Part shown: one piece after another, positions 26,529 through 35,644 of the stretch | Position numbering within the stretch: the first letter of the stretch is position 1 | Layout: each line of letters begins with the position of its first letter | DNA from: Herpetosiphon geysericola | GTDB lineage: Bacteria > Chloroflexota > Chloroflexia > Chloroflexales > Herpetosiphonaceae | Assembly (NCBI RefSeq): GCF_001306135.1 | Contig: NZ_LGKP01000031.1 | Location: forward strand, 1 to 44,986 | Length of the DNA: 44,986 bases | Direction: 5' to 3' | The notes under the pieces: model-generated | What the model was told of the DNA's origin: nothing | The model's database searches: none | Seen by the model: only the letters and a program-made list of their open reading frames with translations | Position numbers and translations under genes: made by a program

Positions 26529-26595
26529 TTATCCACAGCATGTGGATAACTTTGGTTAATTGCTAATGTGGAAAAGCTGTGGGAAATGTGTATAA
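26529..26595. promoter_or_regulatory. Cluster of four DnaA boxes
   Basis: TTATCCACA (26529-26537, plus), the same box inverted (26541-26549), TTTTCCACA (26567-26575, minus) and TTATACACA (26587-26595, minus). All fit TTWTNCACA. The first two are separated by only three bases, forming a perfect 21-bp palindrome apart from the centre. No comparable cluster was noticed elsewhere in the window. Confidence 0.75.
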
Positions 26596-26740
26596 CTCGG
26601 CCAATTTAGGCGCTAAGGTTAATTCGTGATTAAGCAATTGTGGATCGTCGTGCAGATGTTCACATTGATCCAGCATATTCAAAGCTATAAAAACAACGTG
26701 CTGTTATTTAGGCAGCACGCTGTTAATCCAACTGGTTAAA

Positions 26741-26756
26741 TGTTTCCCGTGAAACA
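26741..26756. promoter_or_regulatory. parS-like site 2
   Basis: TGTTTCCCGTGAAACA, identical to site 1, with one mismatch to the ParB consensus. It ends one base before the stop of the MBL-fold gene. Confidence 0.75.
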
Positions 26757-26757
26757 T

Positions 26758-27483
26758 TTAGGCGGAGTACGTCCACGCTTGGCCTGGTTGCAAGGCCACA
26801 ATTTCTGTTTTCAACTCAAGCTTGTTCAACTCGTTTTGCAAGGCTTCAGGGTTGCCCTGCAAGGCAGGGAAGGTACCGTAATGCTCTGGAATCGCGAATT
26901 GCGAGCCGATTAATTTGAGGGCATGGGCTGCTTGACGTGGCCCCATGGTGTAGAAATCGCCAATTGGCAAGATTGTGACATTGGGCTGGTAAATTTCGCC
27001 CATCAAAGCCATATCGCTGTGGACACAGGTATCGCCAGTGTGATACACCACGCAGCCATCGGAAAATTCGAGGATAAAGCCACACGGATCGCCCAAATAG
27101 AGCGAAACATTGCCGCTGGTAATGCTGCTGCTATGGTGCGCTGTCGTCAAGGTTGCTTTGATGCCAGCAATCTCGATGCAACCACCTTTGTTGTAGCCAA
27201 TACATTGTGTCGCAGCAACACCTTGGCCTTGCACCCAACCGATTAATTCGACAATCCCAGCAATTGGGGCTTTGGTTTGGTTGGCAAGCTCAACCGCGTT
27301 ACCAGTATGATCCATATGACCGTGGGTCAGCAAAATCGCATCAAGCTGCTCAAGCTCAGCTTTGGCCGCTTCAGAAAAGCTTGGATTGCCTGCATACCAA
27401 GGATCAAGCACAATCCGCTTGCCTTCGGGCGTGACGAATAGAAAGCTGGCGTGACCAAGCCAAGTGATGGTCGTGTTGGCCAT
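26758..27483 (-). CDS. Metallo-beta-lactamase-fold hydrolase (UPF0173 type)
   Basis: This 241-residue cytosolic protein has the MBL zinc motif HGHMDH (His54, His56, Asp58, His59) after an N-terminal WLGHASF strand, then TAHHSSSI, HTGDT and PEHYGTFPAL supplying the remaining ligands. This pattern fits the UPF0173 metal-dependent hydrolase family, small enzymes whose natural substrate is generally not known. AAGGAGA lies 8 nt before the ATG. It is 45 bp downstream of the GH31 gene and may be co-transcribed with it. Confidence 0.9.
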   Translation of the reverse strand: MANTTITWLGHASFLFVTPEGKRIVLDPWYAGNPSFSEAAKAELEQLDAILLTHGHMDHTGNAVELANQTKAPIAGIVELIGWVQGQGVAATQCIGYNKGGCIEIAGIKATLTTAHHSSSITSGNVSLYLGDPCGFILEFSDGCVVYHTGDTCVHSDMALMGEIYQPNVTILPIGDFYTMGPRQAAHALKLIGSQFAIPEHYGTFPALQGNPEALQNELNKLELKTEIVALQPGQAWTYSA

Positions 27484-27528
27484 GAAATGATCTCCTTACA
27501 CACCAAATACGGCTAACTCGCTAAAATT

Positions 27529-29379
27529 CTACCACAGCCGTTCGAATAAGGGCATGGTTTCCAATGGCGCTGGATAATTGTAAAGCCAGGTTTCGCCATC
27601 GAATTTCTCGCCAGTCCAATAATCGCGCCAGCCACCTTCGGGCAAGTAAATATCGCGTTGGTAGCGCTTGGCTTGAAGAATCGGCGCAGCCAAATATTGC
27701 TCGCCAAACAGCCATTGGTCGCCAATAAAGCGGGTGCTAGCATCGTCGGGATAGTGCCACCACAATGGGCGCACGAGCGGCGTGCCTTCAGTCGTCGTTG
27801 CTTGCAACAATTCAGCAATATATGGCTCTAGCTCGGCGTGTAATTGGGCATAACGCTGGCAAATCTGGCTGGTTTCAGCATCGTATTGCCAAGGCGCAAT
27901 TGAGAATTGCATGGCAGGCAAGAGCGCAGTCACTTGCGTCCAGCGAATCAGCAATTCGCGTTCGGGAAATTCGCCATTATAGGCATTGCCGCCAATCATA
28001 TCGGGCAACACGTAGGGATAGCCGATCACGCTCATAGCAAGTGCTTGAGTTATGACCGCATGCAAGCCATTATCCATACCCCAGCGGCTCCATTTATCCC
28101 ATTCGCGGAAGAAGATTGGCTGTTGTTGTGAGCGCCAACCAGTGCGCACCTCGGTCCATTGCCACGATTGGGCTACGAAGGCAACGTAGCGATCGCTATA
28201 TTGATTGGGCGTCATTGGGAGATAGGTTTTGGCCTCTGCTGGCAGGAAATTGCCTTCAGCACCATCGAATTTAAAGCCATCGATACCATACAAGCTTTGC
28301 AAGCGTTCTAAGCCAGCTTGCCACCAGGCTAACGCTGCCGGATTTGAAACATCCAACAAGCCGCCCCAACCTTGCCACCAACGAGTCAAATAGGGTTGAT
28401 CATTGCCAGGATGTTTGACCAAATAGCCATGGGCTGCTGCTTCGGCAAACGCTGCACTTTTGGGATCAAAGAATGGTGGAATCCACAAGGTTACTTTATA
28501 ACCAAGCTGATGCAATTGATCGACCATTGCCTTGGGATCGGGAAACTTGCGCCGATCGAATTCAAGATCGCCGTAAGCTGTTTGCCAGCGATCATCGATT
28601 TCGAGCACAGAGTAAGGATACTGATGATCGATGATTTCTTGGGCAAAGGCCAAGGTTTGGGCTTGATCGATATCCATTTTATAGCGTGCCCAAGTTGTCC
28701 AGATTGGCTTGCTGAACATGGCCAAGGGCGGTGCAGCTTTGGGATAACCAAGTTTTTGAATAATTTGTTGCGCGGCGAGGCTCACATTCTCAGCAATCAC
28801 GAGATCGAGCACCAAGCGCGTGCCTGCATAATGAATTTCGCTACCATCTAAGCCTGCGCCGAATGGGGTTGGCGAAGGAAATTGAAGTAAACGAATAACG
28901 CCAGCAGGATCGCTATCGATCGTAACGTGCAATGGCCCAGTATCTTCAGCGACCATCAAGGCCACACCATTTGCGCCAATCCACACCGGCGTAACAATAT
29001 TAAGTGTGCCATCATCGGCGTGATCGTAGGTAATGAAGGGTTGGCTTTGCACGCCAGCCAAATTAAGCGGCCAGCTTTGGATCACTCGTTCGCCCATGCC
29101 ATACCACGAGCCTGCTGGCTGAATGCCGATTGCAAGGCCAATTTGAGCAACTTGATGTTTCACGTGAAACACCAAGCGATAGCCAGTTGATGTGGTTTTC
29201 AGATTCAATTCAAAGCTTTGGTTATCGAAGCTGGTGTATTGCACTGTATCGGGCTGGGTTTGCACGCCCATTGCGGCAAACTGCGAGCCATATTGAGCCA
29301 AATAGGGCTGAATCGTCAGCACCTCTTCATCATCGCGTTGAAATACCAATAAGCCTGTTGATTCAAGGGTATATGCCAT
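27529..29379 (-). CDS. Glycoside hydrolase family 31 enzyme
   Basis: This 616-residue enzyme hydrolyses alpha-glycosidic bonds with retention. The N-terminal beta-sandwich (to about 215) precedes the TIM barrel. The catalytic nucleophile is D372 in FKFDGAE, and the likely acid/base is D436 in GMDNG. IDDRWQ and KVTLWIPPFFD match the MYORG-like or alpha-galactosidase branch of GH31 rather than the classic alpha-xylosidases. A proximal beta domain ends the protein. No signal peptide, so it acts on imported oligosaccharides in the cytosol. GAGGTAT precedes the ATG. The coding sequence contains a perfect parS site (29156-29171), read in frame as FHVKH. Confidence 0.92.
   Translation of the reverse strand: MAYTLESTGLLVFQRDDEEVLTIQPYLAQYGSQFAAMGVQTQPDTVQYTSFDNQSFELNLKTTSTGYRLVFHVKHQVAQIGLAIGIQPAGSWYGMGERVIQSWPLNLAGVQSQPFITYDHADDGTLNIVTPVWIGANGVALMVAEDTGPLHVTIDSDPAGVIRLLQFPSPTPFGAGLDGSEIHYAGTRLVLDLVIAENVSLAAQQIIQKLGYPKAAPPLAMFSKPIWTTWARYKMDIDQAQTLAFAQEIIDHQYPYSVLEIDDRWQTAYGDLEFDRRKFPDPKAMVDQLHQLGYKVTLWIPPFFDPKSAAFAEAAAHGYLVKHPGNDQPYLTRWWQGWGGLLDVSNPAALAWWQAGLERLQSLYGIDGFKFDGAEGNFLPAEAKTYLPMTPNQYSDRYVAFVAQSWQWTEVRTGWRSQQQPIFFREWDKWSRWGMDNGLHAVITQALAMSVIGYPYVLPDMIGGNAYNGEFPERELLIRWTQVTALLPAMQFSIAPWQYDAETSQICQRYAQLHAELEPYIAELLQATTTEGTPLVRPLWWHYPDDASTRFIGDQWLFGEQYLAAPILQAKRYQRDIYLPEGGWRDYWTGEKFDGETWLYNYPAPLETMPLFERLW
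29156..29171. promoter_or_regulatory. parS site 3, perfect consensus, inside the GH31 gene
   Basis: TGTTTCACGTGAAACA is identical to the ParB consensus palindrome. It lies in coding sequence, as parS sites often do. Confidence 0.85.
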
Positions 29380-29974
29380 AAATACCTCAGGTAGTGATCA
29401 ATCGTTGCAAGTATTATAGTTGGGGATCGGGGATCGGGGGTCGGGGATTAGGCTATGGGCTTTGGGAGAATAGAATTCTAATAATCTGTGGCAAAAACAG
29501 CCTTCGCGATCTTCGCGGTTTCAATCCTGCGTCGATCGAATTTTTAACGCAGAGGCGCAGAGAACCGATGGCTCTCTTGGCTTTGGACTATCGGAAGATA
29601 ATCACAATAATCAATGCTCATCTGTGGCGAAAAATCGTGCTTCGTGGATTAATTTTTAACGCAGAGGCGCAAAGAACTAAAGGATGAAGTACGAGGGATG
29701 AAATTCTAACAGGATTAGCATTTGAGTGTGTGGTTAGGGCAATAATCAACATAATCTGTGTAATCTGTGGCTAAAAATGGCTCTTCGTGCAATTCGTGGC
29801 TAAAGTTTCACGTGAAACATGGCTGCGATCAAAATAGATCAGATTTTAGTTACCAATTGAGCCTTCAAAATAGTCAAAACATCTACCAATCAGTATGTTT
29901 TTATCCCTTTACAACAATATATTTTTATATTGATTGTAAGTGTTTTTACTTTATTTAAAACCTCGTTCGTTCAG
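29380..29974. other. Repeat-rich spacer with a parS site
   Basis: No gene seen. It contains runs of 'gggatcgggg', two copies of 'aacgcagaggcgca', 'aatctgtgg' words and 'ttcgtgg' words, then an AT-rich stretch (29820-29970). It separates the minus-strand block to the left from the plus-strand GH13 genes to the right. Confidence 0.6.
29804..29819. promoter_or_regulatory. parS-like site 4
   Basis: AGTTTCACGTGAAACA matches the ParB consensus except for the first base. Confidence 0.75.
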
Positions 29975-30003
29975 TTGACAAAGTATTAGCAGTAGGCTAT
30001 GAT
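29975..30003 (+). promoter_or_regulatory. Sigma70 promoter of the first GH13 gene
   Basis: TTGACA (29975-29980) and TATGAT (29998-30003) are separated by exactly 17 nt. About 85 nt of leader follow before the ATG. This is a near-consensus vegetative promoter. Confidence 0.8.
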
Positions 30004-30088
30004 CGCTGCACCGCTAAAGTTTGTTTGACGACGCAACAAATCAAGGACAATGTAGTTCAAATAAAAACCCTTACCAAAGGAGCCGTCC

Positions 30089-33000
30089 ATGCGTGACACA
30101 GCCCATCGTCGGAGCCTGATCAGTAGAAGCTTGCTGGTCAGTATGCTATTGGCGTTAATGATCCCCACGCTTAGCCCTCAAACTCCCGTGGTTGCCGCCC
30201 AACCCACTAAGGTTGATTTGGCTAGCAACGCTCCCACTATTTCCAATGCCTTAGTTAATTGGTGTTTCGCTGGTGCTTTCCAAGGCTGGAACAATGGCTC
30301 AACCCAAGCCAACGATGAAGGTCTCAATGGCGATCTAGTCGCTGGCGATGGCATCTATTCACGTGATGTTGTCGTTCCAAGTGTAAATGTTGGTATCTCT
30401 GGATGGAAGGCTGTAGTTTGTGATAGCTGGAATCCTTCAGTACCTGCTGGAGCACTCGATTCTTGGATGCACACAACTCAAGCTAATCAAACAGTCAAAT
30501 TGACCCTCGATACCAACAATTACAGTTCCAATGCTGGCAATCATGGCCTGCCAAGCCAAAATATTCTTCATGCCTACGATTCAGGCTTTGCCAATTGGAC
30601 GGCTGTTGGCTCGTTCCAAAGCACTGCTTGGACAAACAACGATCCTGCTACGGCTATGACCGACATCGGCAATGGCTGGTATTCGTTGGTCTACACTGTG
30701 CCTAATGCAGGAAGCTACCAAGGCAGAGTTGAACGAACAGGTGATGCGACCACTCGCTATACCACAGTTGGCCGTGTAATTGGTTTTGATGATGGCAACA
30801 TTAGCTTTACCACGACCGAAGCCAACCAAAAAGTAACCTTTTTGCTCGATACCAACACCAGTCGCTTGACGATTCGCCCGCAAACCGCTGGCAACACTGG
30901 CCCTTGGTGTGCGCCAGGCAATTATCAAGTGCCAACATGGGACCCACCAATGAATCCATTATTTGATAACGGAACCCAAGGCGACTTGGTTAGCGGCGAT
31001 GGGGTTTTTAGCCGCGATGTGATTGTTCCGGTTTCAGGAACATATTCATGGAAGGTTAACGCATGTAGCTGGGCAACAGCATTTCCTGCCGCTGATGCTT
31101 GGATCTACACAACGCAGCCAAGTCAAACTGTAAAATTGTTGTTCGATAGCAACAATCACGCAAACGATACTGGCTGGGAACTTAAACCAGCTCAAAACAT
31201 CGTCAATGCGCTCGATTCATCGAATGATTTCACGGTGGTTGGCTCGTTTCAAGGTATTTGGGATAATGATGATCCTGCTACCAAAATGACCCAAATCGCC
31301 CCAAATCAATTTGTGTTACGCTATACCGTAGCCGCACCTGGCGATTATGCTGCTAAATTCACCCGCACTGGCTCATGGACAGAGCAATACAATGCTCAGG
31401 GTCGGGTGTTCGATGCTGGTGAGCCAGCCCCAATTGGTTTTACGACAACCACATTGAATGAAACTGTCGTGTTTTATTTAGATAATCGCACAGGCCGCGT
31501 AGCGATTACCCCGCAACGCGATGGCCAAATTCCCGATTCAGTCATTGGCGATGGCGTGATCAATCGCGATGCAATTCAGCACCACAGCCGCGAATCGCTT
31601 TATCGCGTACCATTCGGCGCTGAGCCGCTCAACCAAGCAGTCAAATTGCGCTTGCGCACCGCTGCTCACGACATCACTCAAGCGCGCATTCGCTTGTATT
31701 ACACCGCCAACAACGGCCAAAGTATTCAACGCATGACCAAAGTGGCCAGCGATGAAAGCTACGATTATTGGGAATACACCATGCCAGCCCAAACCGTGCT
31801 GGGCGTGGTTTACTATCGTTTTATCATCGAAGATGGCAGCACAACCCTCTTCTATGAAGATGATAGCTTGTTCGATGGTGGCTTAGGCGAGGTGGTCAAT
31901 ACTAGCGCTGATCGCTCGTGGAACATCTACATCTACGACCCAGCGTTTACCACGCCTGAATGGGCACAAAACGCCACGATTTATCAAATTTTCGTCGAGC
32001 GCTTCCGCAATGGCGATGCAGGCAACGACCCAACTGGCGTAGCAACCGACACGACCTATCCCGGGCGCGGCTGGTTCTACCCAACCGAGCGCGGCCACCG
32101 CTTCCCAGTCACGCCATGGAACTCGATTGTGCCCGATCCAGAGCCATTTACCGACCCGAGCAACCCATGGTGGTCGACTTACAGCAGCACAATGTATGGT
32201 GGCGACTTGAATGGGGTCCAAGATAAGCTCGATTATTTGCAAGAGTTGGGCGTAACCACGCTCTATCTCAACCCAATTTTCGATAGCCCATCGAACCACA
32301 AATACGATGGCCGCAACTATCGCACGGTTGACCCAGCGTTTGGTGGCCAAGCTGCATTCGATGCTTTGGTAGCCGATGCGCATAATCGGGGCATGACCGT
32401 GGTGCTCGACGGCGTGCCAAACCACGTCAGCAGCGATAGCCCATTCTTCGATCGCTTTGGCCGCCACGCTGAAGTTGGCGCATGCGAAAGCGTCACTAGC
32501 CCTTATCGCTCGTGGTTCTTCTTTGAACCAGCTGCCGAGCCAGGCACCGGCGTTTGCGCAGGCGATACCAACTATCGCGGTTGGTTTGGCGTAGCAACCT
32601 TGCCGCAAATCAACACCAATCATCCCGAAGTAATGGCCTATTGGTTTGGCACGCCTGGTGGCAACCCCAACTTGCCAACCAACACCGCCAGCTACTGGGT
32701 CGATGGCGAAAACAAGGCCGACGGCTGGCGCATCGACGTTGTGCCCGATGTGATTGGGGTCAACCCAACCTTCTTTGAAACATGGCGCGACGTGATGAAA
32801 GCCGCCAATCCCGATTCCGTGCTTTACTCCGAAACCTGGAGCGAAGGCGATGTACGTGATCGAGTGCTTGGCGATGAATTCGACAGCACCATGAACTATC
32901 GTTATCGCCGCGCGGTGTTGGGCTTCTTGCGCGATACCCGCTGGGTCGATGGCGACGGTGGCCAAGAGATCGATCCGCTCTTGCCAAGCCAATTTGTCAA

Positions 33001-35365
33001 CAGCTTTGAAACCATCCGCGAGGATTATCCAGCGCCAGCCTATAACGCAGCCATGAACTTGATCGATAGCCACGATACCAATCGGGCCGTGCATGTGCTG
33101 AACGAATTGGGCTTTACGGGCGAGGGCTACGATCGCCAACCAGTTGATAATTTTGTTGATGCGCGCCATCGCTTATCGTTGGTTGCAGCTTTGCAAATGA
33201 CCTTGCCAGGTGCGCCAACCATCTATTATGGCGATGAAGTTGGGCTAACAGGCTATGGCTTCGATGTGCCACGCGACGATCCATACAACCGCCAACCCTA
33301 CCCATGGACTGACCAAGCAGGCTACAACAGCTTGCCAGAATGGCGCAAAGCAGACACCAATTTGTTGGCGACCTACAAACGCCTAGGCCAATTGCGCCGC
33401 GATTATAGCTACTTGCGCACTGGCTCGTTCGATGTGCTGAGCGCCGACGATGCTAACAAAGTCTTGGCCTATGGCCGCAAAGACGAAAATGGTGCAGCAA
33501 TTGTGGTCTTCAACCGCGATAGCCAAGCGCATACGGTCGAGTTGAATTTGGCTGGCTATGTGCCAACTGGCACCGTGCTGACCCGCACCATGCCATTGAG
33601 CCAAACTGGCTTGTTGCCAGCAACTGATGTCACAACCTATACCTTCAGCGTTGCGCCCCAAAGCGTTGGCATTTGGTTGACTCCTGATAGCGTTGATATG
33701 AGCGCGCCTGCTGCCCCAACTAACTTGCAAGTGACCAACCAATTGTCACAAAGCATCGATCTTAGCTGGAATAGCGTTGCAACGGCTCAAAGCTACAACA
33801 TCTATCGCTCGCTTGTTAGCGGCGGTGGCTACGAGTTGATTGGGAACACAACCAATACCAACTTTAGCGATGCAGGGCTAACGCCAAGCCAACGCTACTA
33901 CTATGTCGTCAAAGCGCTGCGCAATGGCTTGGAAAGCGCCACCAGCAACGAAGCTTCTGGCTTGCCGTTCTATACAATCAACTGGTCGAATCTGCAATTC
34001 CCAAGTTTGATCAACCACACGATCAGCATTACCAACCCAACGACCAACATTTACGGTCAGGTCTATATCGAAGGTGTGACTAGCGAAGCTGGTGCAACGC
34101 CGAGCCTGTTGGCCGAAGTTGGCTATGGCCCCGATGGCTCGCAACCAAGCGCTGCTAGCTGGCAGTGGTTTGATGCCAGTTTCAATGTTCAAGTTGGCAA
34201 TAACGATGAATTTGTTGGCAATCTTCTGCCCACCAGTGTTGGCACCTTCGATGTTGCCTATCGTTATAGCACCGACGGCGGCATAAGCTGGATTTACGCC
34301 GACCTCGATGGCTCCGCCAATGGCTACTCGCCAGCGCAAGCAGCCAGCTTAGTTGTTGCGGCAAGCAGCGACACGACAGCACCAACAGCGCCACTTAACT
34401 TGCACGAAGTGCGGCGCTCAGCAGCCCAAATTGTAATTGGCTGGGATGCGTCAAGCTCAAGCGACACCTATCGCTACGATGTATACCGCGATGGCAATGC
34501 AATTGCCTCGGTCTTGCACCCAACCACGATCTTCACCGATACTGAGGTAACCGCAGGCATTACCTATACCTATCAATTGAAGGCGCTCGATGGCTCGTTC
34601 AATCAATCGGGCTTCTCGAATAGCGTCGATATTCGCGCCGAACAACGGGTTGTCGATGTGACCTTCCGGGTCAAAGTGCCCACCGAAACGCCAAGCAACG
34701 AAAGCGTGTATATCGCTGGCAACGATGGCGCGGTGTTCAACGGCGCTTGGTCGGCCAACGGCCAAATTCTGCAACGCGTGCTGACCGATACTTGGGAATT
34801 TAGCAAGCCAATTCTCGAAGGCACGGTTTTGGATTACAAATACACTCGTGGCACGTGGGAACGGGTCGAATCGTGGGGCACGATCGAAGGCTTCAACAAT
34901 CGCCGCGTGACAATTGAATATGGCAACGACGGCCATTTTATCGTGAACGATACGAATACCAATTGGGGCACTGGCGACGACAACCGCAAGGCTGTTCAAG
35001 CCTGGCGCGACCCGTTGGTCAGCAGCAGCTCAATTGCCAACAACGCAGTTGAGGTTGCGCCAAACGCCAACATCTCAATTACATGGTCGCAAGCTGTCAC
35101 GGCAACTATGCCGATCAGCAACGTATTGGTCTTGACCAATGCCCAAAATCAGCCCGTTGCTGGAACAGTGGTCGCTACCAGCCCTACAACCTTCAGCTTC
35201 ATCCCCGCAGCACCACTGCCAAACGGAAACTATACGCTAACTGCATTCAATGTTCGGCGGGTCATTGGTGATCCATCGCCAATGCAACAACGCTACGTTG
35301 TGCGCTTCACGGTTGGTCGCGAAGGCTTCAAAATCTTCCTGCCAATCGTTGGACGAACCAACTAA
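30089..35365 (+). CDS. Secreted multidomain GH13 pullulanase/amylase-type enzyme
   Basis: A 1758-residue exported starch- or pullulan-degrading enzyme. A signal peptide (about 1-38, ending VVAAQ) precedes two pairs of repeated beta domains resembling the N-terminal modules of pullulanases (WCFAGAFQGWNN, VGSFQ). A GH13 N-domain begins at GDGVINRDA (about 486). The TIM barrel starts at about 625: D774-GVPNH (region I), nucleophile D883 in GWRIDV, acid/base E915 in SETWS, and H995-D996 in DSHDTNR. Two fibronectin III domains (about 1207-1292 and 1430-1520) flank a beta domain. Then come a CBM20-like starch-binding domain (about 1521-1640), a bacterial Ig-like domain and a C-terminal FLPIVGRTN tail. 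AAAGGAG lies 6 nt before the ATG. Confidence 0.93.
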   Translation: MRDTAHRRSLISRSLLVSMLLALMIPTLSPQTPVVAAQPTKVDLASNAPTISNALVNWCFAGAFQGWNNGSTQANDEGLNGDLVAGDGIYSRDVVVPSVNVGISGWKAVVCDSWNPSVPAGALDSWMHTTQANQTVKLTLDTNNYSSNAGNHGLPSQNILHAYDSGFANWTAVGSFQSTAWTNNDPATAMTDIGNGWYSLVYTVPNAGSYQGRVERTGDATTRYTTVGRVIGFDDGNISFTTTEANQKVTFLLDTNTSRLTIRPQTAGNTGPWCAPGNYQVPTWDPPMNPLFDNGTQGDLVSGDGVFSRDVIVPVSGTYSWKVNACSWATAFPAADAWIYTTQPSQTVKLLFDSNNHANDTGWELKPAQNIVNALDSSNDFTVVGSFQGIWDNDDPATKMTQIAPNQFVLRYTVAAPGDYAAKFTRTGSWTEQYNAQGRVFDAGEPAPIGFTTTTLNETVVFYLDNRTGRVAITPQRDGQIPDSVIGDGVINRDAIQHHSRESLYRVPFGAEPLNQAVKLRLRTAAHDITQARIRLYYTANNGQSIQRMTKVASDESYDYWEYTMPAQTVLGVVYYRFIIEDGSTTLFYEDDSLFDGGLGEVVNTSADRSWNIYIYDPAFTTPEWAQNATIYQIFVERFRNGDAGNDPTGVATDTTYPGRGWFYPTERGHRFPVTPWNSIVPDPEPFTDPSNPWWSTYSSTMYGGDLNGVQDKLDYLQELGVTTLYLNPIFDSPSNHKYDGRNYRTVDPAFGGQAAFDALVADAHNRGMTVVLDGVPNHVSSDSPFFDRFGRHAEVGACESVTSPYRSWFFFEPAAEPGTGVCAGDTNYRGWFGVATLPQINTNHPEVMAYWFGTPGGNPNLPTNTASYWVDGENKADGWRIDVVPDVIGVNPTFFETWRDVMKAANPDSVLYSETWSEGDVRDRVLGDEFDSTMNYRYRRAVLGFLRDTRWVDGDGGQEIDPLLPSQFVNSFETIREDYPAPAYNAAMNLIDSHDTNRAVHVLNELGFTGEGYDRQPVDNFVDARHRLSLVAALQMTLPGAPTIYYGDEVGLTGYGFDVPRDDPYNRQPYPWTDQAGYNSLPEWRKADTNLLATYKRLGQLRRDYSYLRTGSFDVLSADDANKVLAYGRKDENGAAIVVFNRDSQAHTVELNLAGYVPTGTVLTRTMPLSQTGLLPATDVTTYTFSVAPQSVGIWLTPDSVDMSAPAAPTNLQVTNQLSQSIDLSWNSVATAQSYNIYRSLVSGGGYELIGNTTNTNFSDAGLTPSQRYYYVVKALRNGLESATSNEASGLPFYTINWSNLQFPSLINHTISITNPTTNIYGQVYIEGVTSEAGATPSLLAEVGYGPDGSQPSAASWQWFDASFNVQVGNNDEFVGNLLPTSVGTFDVAYRYSTDGGISWIYADLDGSANGYSPAQAASLVVAASSDTTAPTAPLNLHEVRRSAAQIVIGWDASSSSDTYRYDVYRDGNAIASVLHPTTIFTDTEVTAGITYTYQLKALDGSFNQSGFSNSVDIRAEQRVVDVTFRVKVPTETPSNESVYIAGNDGAVFNGAWSANGQILQRVLTDTWEFSKPILEGTVLDYKYTRGTWERVESWGTIEGFNNRRVTIEYGNDGHFIVNDTNTNWGTGDDNRKAVQAWRDPLVSSSSIANNAVEVAPNANISITWSQAVTATMPISNVLVLTNAQNQPVAGTVVATSPTTFSFIPAAPLPNGNYTLTAFNVRRVIGDPSPMQQRYVVRFTVGREGFKIFLPIVGRTN

Positions 35366-35405
35366 CTCTCATTCCAACCCGCTAATTGAATACCGATAAT
35401 GGTGT

Positions 35406-35447
35406 CGGGGTATTGTCGCTGGCCTAGCCAGCGCGATACCCCGTTTT
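35406..35447 (+). terminator. Intrinsic terminator of the first GH13 gene
   Basis: A two-part stem, CGGGGTAT/ATACCCCG (35406-35413 with 35436-35443) around CGCTGGC/GCCAGCG (35417-35423 with 35427-35433), is followed by TTTT. The strong stem and short T-run make it a likely terminator. Confidence 0.8.
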
Positions 35448-35588
35448 GCACCGCTCAATGGTGAGGCTCTGTTGGTTGTTGTGAGGATGGTCTAGGCCGC
35501 CATCGTTGCGAGCACCAACAGGGAGCATAGGAAGCTGAGCGCTCGACGCTAGGTTTGGTGTGCCTAAAATTTGGCGCACGGCTCCTAT

Positions 35589-35606
35589 TGAAACGTTGGT
35601 GTTTCA
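35589..35606. promoter_or_regulatory. Candidate operator upstream of the second GH13 gene
   Basis: TGAAAC and GTTTCA form a 6-bp inverted repeat with a 6-nt spacer, overlapping a TTGAAA -35-like hexamer about 40 nt before the start. It could be a carbohydrate-responsive repressor site; no regulator is adjacent. Confidence 0.3.
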
Positions 35607-35644
35607 CGACAAATACTCTAACAACGCTGTAAACGGAGTTATTT

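Larger units (their letters stand above)
26418..26757. other. Intergenic region with DnaA boxes and parS sites (oriC-like)
   Basis: No gene. The region holds four DnaA boxes and two parS-like sites. AT-rich stretches lie on both sides of the boxes. Genes to the left run minus; the large plus-strand block starts at 30089. The arrangement looks like a replication-origin or centromere locus. Confidence 0.5.

Noticed and set aside
31883-33169. 428-residue open frame antisense to the GH13 catalytic domain
   Set aside because: It mirrors the GC-rich codon structure of a clear enzyme on the other strand, has no motif and no ribosome binding site.
35601-35610. Possible fifth parS site (GTTTCACGAC)
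   Set aside because: Only the left half matches; the right half lacks GTGAAAC, so ParB binding is unlikely.
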